Of a stretch of 64,000 nucleotides of DNA, positions 25,227 through 33,117 are shown piece after piece; the first letter of the stretch is position 1; each line of letters begins with the position of its first letter. The notes under the pieces are model-generated. The model made no database searches. It was not told the origin of the DNA and saw only the letters and a list, made by a program, of their open reading frames with translations. A program made the translations under genes and the position numbers. Source of the stretch: Acidobacteriota bacterium (GTDB taxonomy: Bacteria; Acidobacteriota; Blastocatellia; Pyrinomonadales; Pyrinomonadaceae); contig JAHBSL010000011.1 in NCBI GenBank assembly GCA_019639135.1, forward strand, positions 62,001-126,000, read 5' to 3'.

Positions 25227-27815
25227 ATGAGCACAGCCATTGAGACCGGCACGAGGAGCATTGTCTCTAACGGAAATGGAGCAACGGGAGCGGCACCCGG
25301 CATCGAGGCACGCCCGCTTGGGCTTAACGCCCGGAAGGTCGTCGCCAAGCGATATGCCATCAAGGACGAAAACGGCGAGGCTCTTGAGACCTGGGCAGAC
25401 ATTGTCCGCCGGGTCGTCGGCCACGTCTCACGTGCCGAAAAAGACCCGACGGCCCAGTCGTTGTTCTACCGCGACATGTCGGCCGTGATGCTCCGCCGCG
25501 AGTTCATCCCGAACACTCCGTGCCTCGTCAATGCCGGTAAGCCGAAAGGCCAGCTCGCCGCCTGCTTCGTGCTCAACGTCCCGGATTCGATCGAGGGCAT
25601 CATGGAACACGCCCAGAACGTCGCCGTTATTCACCAGACCGGCGGCGGAACGGGCATGACCTATGAATTCCTGCGGCCGGCAGGTTCGATGGTCAATTCG
25701 ACCCGTGGCGTCGCGAGCGGCCCGGTCTCGTTCATGAACATCGTCAACCAGACGACCGAGGTCGTAAAGCAGGGCGGGGTTCGCCGCGGTGCGAACATGG
25801 GCATACTTGCCGTCACCCATCCGGACATTCTTCGCTTTATCCACGCCAAGAACGACCAAACGAGCCTGACGAATTTCAACATCTCGGTCACGGTGACCGA
25901 TCTTTTCATGGACGCCGTCGATAGCAAGGTCTGGTTCCAAACCGAGTTCAACGGCGAGCCCTGGCAGCAATCGGTCTTCGATCCCGTTACCGGCGAGGAC
26001 TATAAAGTATTTCGCCGGCCGGACGGCTCGACCGTCACTTTTGCCGATAAGGCTTCGTTCGAAGCGGCCGACCTCGAGGGCTGCACCATCGAAGAACCGC
26101 CGATGCCGGGAATGGTCTATGCGCCTGACATCTGGAACCGCATCATCGCCTCGGCACATAAGTACGCCGAGCCCGGCATCATCTTCATCGACGAGGTCAA
26201 CCGCCACAACCACATGATGGCCTCGATGGGGCCGATCTTTGCCTGCAACCCATGCGGCGAGCAGATGCTCCACTTCAACAATTCATGCAACCTCGGTTCG
26301 ATCGACGTAGCGAAGTTCTATGACGAAGAGAACGGCACCGACGACATTGACTCCTCGGTCGAATGGGATCGGCTCGGGCAGGTGACTCGGCTATCGACGC
26401 GGTTTCTCGATAACGTCATCGACGCGGGCTACTTCCCGCTTCCGGCGATCGAGGATGTCGTTAAGCGGACGCGCCCGGTCGGGCTCGGCATAATGGGCTT
26501 TGCCGATCTTTGCCTCAAGCTCGGCATCACCTACGGCAGCGAGCGGTCGCTCGAACTAATGGAACGCGTAATGGGCTTTATCCGCAAAGAGGCATGGAAC
26601 GCTTCGCTCGCCATCGGTGCCGAAAAGGGTGTTTTCCCCGAACTCGAGGCAAACAAAGAGGCTTATGCGAAGTTTCTCTACGACGAGATCGGCATCGCCA
26701 GGGACACGCCGCTCACGCCGCGAAATTATGAGGTGACGACCATCGCCCCGACCGGGACGATCTCGCTTGTCGCCGAAACCTCATCCGGCATCGAGCCAAA
26801 TTTCTCGTGGGCTTACGTCCGGCAGGATACGCTCGGCACGCGGACCTACGTCCACACCGAGGCCGCAAGGGCTCTCGGCGTTGAGGTCGATCAGACCGAT
26901 GAGGAATCGATAAAGCAGGCGGCCGAGTACGTCGTCGAACACGAATCGGAACTCCCGCCGCATTTTATCTCGGCGATGGGCATCCGTTCGGACGAACACG
27001 TTCGCGTGCTCGCCGCGGCCCAGAAGCACACCGATAACTCGATCTCAAAGACCTGCAACGGTGCCCGCGACGACACGCTCGAATCAGTCGATGAGCTTTA
27101 TCACCTCGCCCGCAAGCTCGGCTGCAAGGCCGTCAGCTACTACCGCGACGGCAGCCGCGAAGGGCAGGTGTTGAACGCGATGAAGGTAGAGGAGAAATCC
27201 TCGGACGCGGAGACTGAGGGACGCGGAGACGCGGAGACTGAGGGACGCGGAGACGCGGAGAGTTCAGTTAGTTCGGTTGTCTCGGCGTCTTCACGCGTCG
27301 AGCGGCCGCGTGAGCTTCAGGGCTCGACCTGGCGGATCCCGTTCGATAATCAGAACCTTTACGTTACGGTCAATCACGACGGCGAGAAGGTGCTTGAGGT
27401 CTTTGCGACCGGGCCGATCAGCGAAGGCGTGGGCCTGCTTGCTTCAAAGATGCTCCGCGGCGGTTTCGAGGTCCGCGAGGTCGCCCGTAGCCTCAACAAG
27501 GTGACGGGCACAAACGCCGTTTGGTTCAACGAGCGGCTGTTGACCTCGCCCGAACAGGCCGTGGCCGAGTGCCTAATGCTGACCGACCGGCGGCTCAAGA
27601 ACCTTCCTGCCTCTGAGCGGCAGTTACAGAAACAGCAAGCCGGCGTCGCGGCTGTCTTACCCGGTACCGAAGGCATGCACCTTGAAACCGATGCCGAGGA
27701 TATCTATAGCGAAATGGCGACCCTCATCGGCGAATGCCCTGAGTGCCGCGGCCAGCTCGAACACGCCTCGGGCTGCGACTTCTGCCGCGACTGCGGTTAT
27801 TCAAAATGTAAATGA
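25227..27815 (+). CDS. nrdJ: Adenosylcobalamin-dependent ribonucleotide reductase (class II)
   Basis: 862 residues. Reduces ribonucleotides to deoxyribonucleotides with a B12-generated radical. Family features: [41 protein letters not shown], the finger-loop [20 protein letters not shown] with N-x-C-x-E, the [15 protein letters not shown] loop, and a C-terminal tail with cysteines [21 protein letters not shown] for reduction or zinc binding. Between the catalytic barrel and the C-terminal domain is a repeat-coded low-complexity stretch (residues about 660-680, TEGRGDAE twice). Ribosome site GAGGAG at 25211-25216. Probably repressed by NrdR (box upstream) and dependent on B12 supply. Confidence 0.96.
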   Translation: MSTAIETGTRSIVSNGNGATGAAPGIEARPLGLNARKVVAKRYAIKDENGEALETWADIVRRVVGHVSRAEKDPTAQSLFYRDMSAVMLRREFIPNTPCLVNAGKPKGQLAACFVLNVPDSIEGIMEHAQNVAVIHQTGGGTGMTYEFLRPAGSMVNSTRGVASGPVSFMNIVNQTTEVVKQGGVRRGANMGILAVTHPDILRFIHAKNDQTSLTNFNISVTVTDLFMDAVDSKVWFQTEFNGEPWQQSVFDPVTGEDYKVFRRPDGSTVTFADKASFEAADLEGCTIEEPPMPGMVYAPDIWNRIIASAHKYAEPGIIFIDEVNRHNHMMASMGPIFACNPCGEQMLHFNNSCNLGSIDVAKFYDEENGTDDIDSSVEWDRLGQVTRLSTRFLDNVIDAGYFPLPAIEDVVKRTRPVGLGIMGFADLCLKLGITYGSERSLELMERVMGFIRKEAWNASLAIGAEKGVFPELEANKEAYAKFLYDEIGIARDTPLTPRNYEVTTIAPTGTISLVAETSSGIEPNFSWAYVRQDTLGTRTYVHTEAARALGVEVDQTDEESIKQAAEYVVEHESELPPHFISAMGIRSDEHVRVLAAAQKHTDNSISKTCNGARDDTLESVDELYHLARKLGCKAVSYYRDGSREGQVLNAMKVEEKSSDAETEGRGDAETEGRGDAESSVSSVVSASSRVERPRELQGSTWRIPFDNQNLYVTVNHDGEKVLEVFATGPISEGVGLLASKMLRGGFEVREVARSLNKVTGTNAVWFNERLLTSPEQAVAECLMLTDRRLKNLPASERQLQKQQAGVAAVLPGTEGMHLETDAEDIYSEMATLIGECPECRGQLEHASGCDFCRDCGYSKCK
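27204..27259. repeat. Octamer array inside nrdJ (7 units)
   Basis: Seven 8-nt words GACGCGGA or GACTGAGG in the order A-B-A-A-B-A-A. Three words make a 24-bp, frame-preserving higher unit that encodes TEGRGDAE twice. GACGCGGA is the reverse complement of TCCGCGTC, the word of the 21082-21177 array. Confidence 0.85.
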
Positions 27816-27858
27816 GATGCGGGAACGGCAGCTTAACGCGAACTCACGCTAAGCTGTT

Positions 27859-27982
27859 TTGAACGCGAATCTGATGGATCGGGCGGATACGAGCGGATAT
27901 CTTCTGTTCGTTTCCGCCTAGTTATTTTTGACCTCTTTGTCGGATTCGTCCGATCCGCCCTATCCGCCTGATCCGCGTTCAA
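27859..27982. repeat. 124-bp imperfect palindrome in a convergent gap
   Basis: TTGAACGCGAATCTGATGG at the left pairs with the complement ending GATCCGCGTTCAA at the right. The arms of about 40 bp are built from GGCGGAT-type words (GCGGATAGGGCGGATC). It lies between the 3' ends of nrdJ and the polyferredoxin gene. A small hairpin AGCTTA-...-TAAGCT precedes it at 27830-27855. It may act as a bidirectional terminator or be a mobile palindrome. Confidence 0.6.
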
Positions 27983-27994
27983 CAAACCTATAAA

Positions 27995-29902
27995 CTAACG
28001 CGGTTGCGCTGTCGGAAAACTCCGCCTCCCTCTCAGCGTCGGGTCGGCGGCAAATGCGGCCTCGAAGCGGCGTTCGGCAAGCCCCGCCATGCCGACATTC
28101 TGCAGCCGCTGGCCGAGCATGAATTGGAAGAGCGGATCACGCGGCGTCGCCCGGTCGGCCATTTGTGAGAGTTCGGTTGCGAGTTCGGCATTGCCGCTCG
28201 TAGCGGCCGCACCGGCAATAAAATTGCTCGCTATCGGCAGGTTCGGTCTCTGACGGATCGCTTCCTGCCAGGCTGCGACCGCTTCCTCACGACGCCCGAG
28301 CATCCAGAGCGATTCGCCCTTGTCCTCGAGTGCGATCGAAAGGTCCGGCCGCTCGGCAAGTGCCGCCTCGTGGCTGCGAAGCCCTTCCTCAAACCGCCCC
28401 GACCGGTTAAGGATCGCCCCGCGATAGAAAAGACTAAGTGCCTTTTGCTGACCGCTCTGCCGATCAGCAGCGACTGAGAGAAGCTCAAGCGCTCGTTCCT
28501 TGTTTCCAGCGAGATATTCCATCCAAGCGAGCTTCGGCATCGCATCGGCGTTGGTGAAGAGGCCGATCTCGGCCGCCCGCTGCAGGTGACGCCGGCCCTC
28601 GGCGATATTGCCCTGATCGGCGAGTGAGAGCCACGGCTGCGGGTTCGACTGCAGAAGGGCGAGTTCGTCCGGTACGCGGATGTTTTCAAACGCACGCGTG
28701 CCCGCCGATTCGTGATAGCGGACCCAGCCGCTGTGGGCATTGAGCCCGATCCATGCAGCGGCGAAAGCGATGAAAATGTATCCCGTGAGCATCAGGCTTC
28801 CCTTCGAACGCAGGCTCCAGCGATAAAACACAAGGTTCTCGCGGCGGAACAGATGCAATGTCTTGACTGCCAGAAAAGCAGTAACGATCGCGATACCGAT
28901 CGCCATTAGCATCGGCACGAGTTGATAGACATTCCAAACGGCGAAGTATGCCGCAACGAACGCAGCCGCCGCAAATATCTCCTCAGGCCATGTCAGCGAA
29001 TACTTTGCCGAGGGCTCCGTAGTGACCGCTACCGAGGGCTTGCCGAAGCCGAAATAGAGAGCATCGTTCGGGCATACGCTGACGCAGTCCATACACTTCA
29101 TGCAGCCCGGATCGACGACCATTCCGTATTTTTTGACCTCGGCGTGGACGACCACATTCGACGTACACGTCGCCGTGCAGTGCCCGCATTCGTTGCAGGC
29201 ATCCGTCACGCGAATGCGGCCCGGAGCGAATTTATCCGCCACCGCAAAAAAGCCGCCGTAAGGACAGCCGTAGGTGCAGAAGCCCTTCGAGCCGAGAAAA
29301 TAGACTGTAATGAAACCGCAAATAAAGAGGAACGGTATCGCCACCTCGATCGGGGGAAAGGTCGCCCAAAATTCGGTCGTTATCAGGTGATTGCTAAAGG
29401 GCGGAATGAGCGGCTCGTTCTCCGGCTTCGTTATTGCCCGCAGCACGGTCGGCCAAACGAACATATAAAGGGCGGCGATCAGCGGAACAAAAATAAGCAG
29501 TCGCGAGCGAAAAGGCCGCGGCGTCAGCCCGATCTTTTTCAGCATCCAGGCACAAAGGTCTTGCAAAGCGACGACATGGCACGCCCAGCCACAGACGAAC
29601 CGCCCGAGCACGAGCGTCGCGATAATGGCAAGTGCAAAAAAGATCGCTCCGGCATTAACGGCTCCCTGCTGGAGCGTCCACATCGTCTCCGAAGGCTCGA
29701 TCGGCGAGACCGTGCTGCCTGTATAAAGCCATTGAACGATATGGGCAGCCATAAGGATATGTAGTACGATCAATGCTCCCGCACGCCAGCGGCCCATTCG
29801 CGACTTGGCGATCTCGGGTTTCGCACCGCCCGAGGAAGCGATCACCGGCAGTTCGGCACGCTTTTTCGGGGGGTCTAGTTTTCCTTCGCAACCGGGTTTC
29901 AT
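27995..29902 (-). CDS. Membrane polyferredoxin (NapH/NosR-type) fused to C-terminal TPRs
   Basis: 635 residues. The N-terminal half has several membrane helices (GALIVLHILMAAHIVQWLY, AIFFALAIIATLVLGRFVC, LLIFVPLIAALYMFVW). Cysteine motifs FVCGWACHVVALQDLC and FCTYGCPYGGFF are followed by two 4Fe-4S motifs, CNECGHCTATC (about 234-245) and CMKCMDCVSVCP (about 266-277). More helices follow, then a tetratricopeptide region (about 430-635: NIAEGRRHLQRAAEIGLF, EEGLRSHEAALAERPDLS, EEAVAAWQEAIRQRPNLP). It probably moves electrons at the membrane; the TPRs suggest docking of a partner complex. No partner gene is adjacent. Confidence 0.85.
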   Translation of the reverse strand: MKPGCEGKLDPPKKRAELPVIASSGGAKPEIAKSRMGRWRAGALIVLHILMAAHIVQWLYTGSTVSPIEPSETMWTLQQGAVNAGAIFFALAIIATLVLGRFVCGWACHVVALQDLCAWMLKKIGLTPRPFRSRLLIFVPLIAALYMFVWPTVLRAITKPENEPLIPPFSNHLITTEFWATFPPIEVAIPFLFICGFITVYFLGSKGFCTYGCPYGGFFAVADKFAPGRIRVTDACNECGHCTATCTSNVVVHAEVKKYGMVVDPGCMKCMDCVSVCPNDALYFGFGKPSVAVTTEPSAKYSLTWPEEIFAAAAFVAAYFAVWNVYQLVPMLMAIGIAIVTAFLAVKTLHLFRRENLVFYRWSLRSKGSLMLTGYIFIAFAAAWIGLNAHSGWVRYHESAGTRAFENIRVPDELALLQSNPQPWLSLADQGNIAEGRRHLQRAAEIGLFTNADAMPKLAWMEYLAGNKERALELLSVAADRQSGQQKALSLFYRGAILNRSGRFEEGLRSHEAALAERPDLSIALEDKGESLWMLGRREEAVAAWQEAIRQRPNLPIASNFIAGAAATSGNAELATELSQMADRATPRDPLFQFMLGQRLQNVGMAGLAERRFEAAFAADPTLRGRRSFPTAQPR

Positions 29903-30255
29903 TTTGGAACGGGCGGGGCCATCGGCGTTTTATCTAATGCGACTTCGGTCGATACTTTTCCCTCTATGATTAAATCACATCGGATGCCGGTTCATTTAGC
30001 AACGGGCTTCGAAAGTCATCATTTCTTGTCGGTAAATGAATAAGCTCCAGCGGGCAGCAAAAACTCTTTTGACTCAAAGAATAACAGCTCCAGCATAAGA
30101 CTTGGAATCATTTAAATTCGCTTATTGACCAGGGGTTTGATGTGATATAACGTATAAAGCCAAATTCGCTCAACTTAAGCGCCTCATCCGCTTTGCTGGT
30201 CAGGGGTATAGTTAATCCATAGTTAATCCAAGGTAGAAAGGTTAGGAGAATTTTG
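29903..30255. other. Divergent intergenic region between polyferredoxin and 30256 genes
   Basis: 353 bp without a convincing gene. Seen: TTGACC (30125-30130) followed by TATAAC (30146-30151) with a short 15-bp spacer, a weak promoter candidate. A tandem direct repeat TAGTTAATCCA lies at 30209-30219 and 30220-30230, just upstream of the ribosome site. It might be a regulator site for the 30256 gene. Confidence 0.35.
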
Positions 30256-32388
30256 ATGAAGAAAAAGTTACTGGGTAGCCGGTTCCGTACCGTCTTTACG
30301 GTTCTGGGCATTTGCGCCGTATTCGCTGCGATTTTCGGATTCTCTGAAAATAGCACAGTCGCCGGTCCGGATTCGGAGTCCGGATTGCTTGAGAAGATGA
30401 TCGTGGCCAACGGCAGCGTCGCTCTTGACGTTGACCTCGGGCTGCTTTCCGGGGCCGAGGGCATCTCCCGCACAGAGAACCTTGCTTTTGAGGCCGAAAA
30501 GAACGCATTCTTTGCGATGCTCGTTTTCAACAACGAGATCCGCGGAACGATCCCGAGCATGCTTCCGATCCACCCGCAGCAGAAGGCGAACCTGCCTGCA
30601 AAGCTGCAGGAATCTTACGAACGCCTTGCCATTGAGAGCCTTCCCGCCGGCGGCCAATATGAGTTGATCCTGCGTGATTCGAAGACCGGCTTCCACTTCT
30701 TCAACGTCGATGGGCCGGAATTCGCCTTCGACCCTGAAACGCGTACGATCACGATCACAGCGGGCCGCGTTCTTGTCTCCGATGACCTGGCTGCCGAACT
30801 CGAACGGCCCGACACCGCCGGAAAGAGCATCGGTTCGATCAACATCTCGACCAAGATGCGTACCATCGAGACCGCCCGCATCGTTAACGGCGGCGTTGAG
30901 AGCGGCAAGCTTCCCGCTGGCTACGGCATGGAAGACAATGCCGGAACGGTTCCCGGCCCGGACGTCATCGTTGGTGACGTTTACGGTCTGGCTCAGTTCG
31001 GAAGCGCAAGTAATGGATTCGTCGGCCTAGCCGTCGGAACGAACTCGTGCAACGCCGGTACGGTGGACCTTAACTGGTTCGCTCTGCCGAGCAACGATCA
31101 CCCGGTCATCCCGCAGAATATGTATCGCATGAGCGGCGGTACGAATGGCGAAGTGACCTTTGAGCAGATCGGCCAGTCAAGCATGAAGCACGCCTTTACC
31201 GCTCTGACGCAGAATCTTTGCGGCTTTGGCTGCAACGGCGTCGGTGGCAGCCGCCTTGGCTCCGGATGTTCGGATCCATACTCGGCGAGCCTCAATGCCG
31301 GCCCGAGCCTTGGCTCTCGTGCCTGGGTAAACCCGTTCACCGGCTTTTATCCGCGTGGCGACTCGGCAACACCGCCGAACAACCACTCCGGACACACTCA
31401 CCTTGGACCGGATCACCGCATCCTGACCAAGATCGACGATCTCCGTACGGACATCAATCAGGGAGCCCGTTACTATGCCGAGGCTCAGTATGTTACGCCG
31501 CACGAATATCAGTGGTGCCTCGCGAACCCGACGCAGTGCAACATGTACAACAATATGTCGTATCGCCGCTACACGGTTGGCGGAACGGCAGGCTCGTTCA
31601 CCTTCTCGCCGGCCGAAAATACGGTCCGCCAGAAGCCAGCCGTTTATGCGTGGCCGGAGGCAACGGTCACTGAATACCGGATCGCCGGCGGTGCGGACGG
31701 AGCATTCTTTGTTGCCTACAAGGTAACGCAGATCGCTCAGGGAACCTGGCAGTACGAATATGCCATCTTCAACCACAACCTTGACCGGAGCATCGGCGCT
31801 TTCAGCGTACCGACCGGGCAGGGCGTTTCGGTCACCAACGTCGGCTTCCACGCACCGCCGCAGCATCCGGGCTGGACCGGTGACGGAACGGTCGGCAATG
31901 CCGGCTTTAGTTCGACTCCGTGGGCGGTAAATCAAACGCCCGATTCGGTTAGCTGGGCGACGGAGACCTTTGCTCAGAACCCGAACGCGAACGCCATCCG
32001 CTGGGGTACGATGTATAACTTCCGGTTTACCTCGACCAGTGCCCCGACAACGAAGAACGCCACCATCGGCTTCTTCAAGACGGGCGAACCGATGACGGTT
32101 CCGATCCAGGCTCCGGGAAGTTCGGTCGTCGCTAACGTATCGGTATCAGGCCGTGTAACCGATGCTAACGGCTTCGGCATTCCTCTGGCCCGCGTTACCA
32201 TTACGGATGGGCAGGGTGCGAGCCGTTCGGTCCTGACGACCAGCTTCGGCTACTACACCATCTCTAACGTGGTGTCCGGACAGACCTACACCATCGGTGC
32301 TTCGGCAAAGCGTTATACATTCCCCGCTCCGCAGCAGGTGCCGATCACGACCGACGTCGCAAACCTGAACTTCGTCGGAAACGAATAA
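30256..32388 (+). CDS. Large secreted protein with C-terminal carboxypeptidase-regulatory-like domain
   Basis: About 710 residues from the ATG at 30256, with AGGAGA at 30244-30249. Signal peptide RTVFTVLGICAVFAAIFGF. The long central region (residues 30-620) was not recognised. It is rich in Asn/Gly/Ser and aromatic residues and contains a cysteine-rich patch (NLCGFGCNGVGGSRLGSGCSDPY) and a His-rich GHTHLGPDHR. The last 80 residues (VSGRVTDANGFGIPLARVTITDGQG...SFGYYTISNVVSGQTYTI) form a CarboxypepD-regulatory/SpaA-like beta domain common at the ends of surface proteins. Monocistronic: an intrinsic terminator follows. Probably an abundant extracellular protein; activity unknown. Confidence 0.8.
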   Translation: MKKKLLGSRFRTVFTVLGICAVFAAIFGFSENSTVAGPDSESGLLEKMIVANGSVALDVDLGLLSGAEGISRTENLAFEAEKNAFFAMLVFNNEIRGTIPSMLPIHPQQKANLPAKLQESYERLAIESLPAGGQYELILRDSKTGFHFFNVDGPEFAFDPETRTITITAGRVLVSDDLAAELERPDTAGKSIGSINISTKMRTIETARIVNGGVESGKLPAGYGMEDNAGTVPGPDVIVGDVYGLAQFGSASNGFVGLAVGTNSCNAGTVDLNWFALPSNDHPVIPQNMYRMSGGTNGEVTFEQIGQSSMKHAFTALTQNLCGFGCNGVGGSRLGSGCSDPYSASLNAGPSLGSRAWVNPFTGFYPRGDSATPPNNHSGHTHLGPDHRILTKIDDLRTDINQGARYYAEAQYVTPHEYQWCLANPTQCNMYNNMSYRRYTVGGTAGSFTFSPAENTVRQKPAVYAWPEATVTEYRIAGGADGAFFVAYKVTQIAQGTWQYEYAIFNHNLDRSIGAFSVPTGQGVSVTNVGFHAPPQHPGWTGDGTVGNAGFSSTPWAVNQTPDSVSWATETFAQNPNANAIRWGTMYNFRFTSTSAPTTKNATIGFFKTGEPMTVPIQAPGSSVVANVSVSGRVTDANGFGIPLARVTITDGQGASRSVLTTSFGYYTISNVVSGQTYTIGASAKRYTFPAPQQVPITTDVANLNFVGNE

Positions 32389-32410
32389 ACACGCGTTAGC
32401 GTGATAGAAC

Positions 32411-32445
32411 GAGGCTGTCCGAAAGGGCAGCCTCTTTTCTTTTTC
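32411..32445 (+). terminator. Rho-independent terminator of the 30256 gene
   Basis: GAGGCTG-tCC-gaaa-GGg-CAGCCTC stem followed by TTTTCTTTTT, 22 bp after the stop codon. Confidence 0.9.
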
Positions 32446-32455
32446 CAAAAGCAAA

Positions 32456-32870
32456 GGCCCGCACGTCAGTAAGGGTGGTTCATCCGATGCGGAATGCGGA
32501 ATCCTGTCAAAGCCCGCCCGTGTCAGTAGCCCGACCGTAAGGGAGGGCTCATTGCATGATGAGTGACGAGTAGCAAATCCTTAATCTGGAATTTGGAATG
32601 AGTAAGCCCGCACGTCAGTAAGGGCGGTTCATCCAACGGAGAATGTTGAGCAGCAGAGCACGCGAGCCTCACACAGCCAGAAACCCGACCTGTTCGGAGG
32701 GTGCCCTTTCGAATGCTGAATGATGAATGCGTAATGGGAATTGAAATGAGGTGAATACCCGTGTCTGAGGCCCGACCGTCAGAGAGGGCTAAAACGCGAA
32801 AGCCCGCACGTTAGTAAGGGCGGTTCATCCAACGGAGAATGATGAATGATGAGTGGTGAATCTTGAATCC
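32456..32870. repeat. Cluster of REP-like repeats (AGCCCGCACGTYAGTAAGGGYGG)
   Basis: Three copies of GCCCGCACGTCAGTAAGGG-type units, each followed by (T/C)GGTTCATCC, start near 32457, 32606 and 32802. Copies 2 and 3 share an extended tail (AACGGAGAATG). Between them are inverted-type relatives, AGCCCGACCGTAAGGGAGGGCT (near 32528) and GGCCCGACCGTCAGAGAGGGCT (near 32769), and a degraded form near 32681. Heptamer words (GAATGAT-like) separate copies, for example 32836-32870. The whole 32446-33117 gap (about 670 bp) is repeats plus AT-rich filler, with no gene. Confidence 0.75.
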
Positions 32871-33075
32871 GGCTTCCCTTTTTCTTCTTTTCTTAGTCCG
32901 TGGTTTATTTTCCCAAACCGACCGAACTACGATTTGATCAAACACAAAAGTAAAAAAGAAGAAACAAAAATCCGGCTTTATCCCTTCTCCTTTAGCCTTT
33001 CTCCTTTCATTCGCCCGTCGGGTTTCTGCCCATGTCGCGAGCCAACCTATCCGGAGCTAGACGTAAAACCTCTAA

Positions 33076-33117
33076 CTTCTGGCTTCTGGCTTCTGGCTTC
33101 TGACCACCGACCACCGC
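33076..33117. repeat. Heptamer array abutting the 33118 gene stop
   Basis: CTTCTGG three times, CTTCTGA, then CCACCGA, CCACCGC: six consecutive 7-nt words ending exactly where the haem-protein stop codon begins. Confidence 0.75.

Noticed and set aside
32456-32870. CRISPR array
   Set aside because: Units are of two kinds, unequally spaced (about 60-190 bp) and separated by repetitive filler, with no cas genes.
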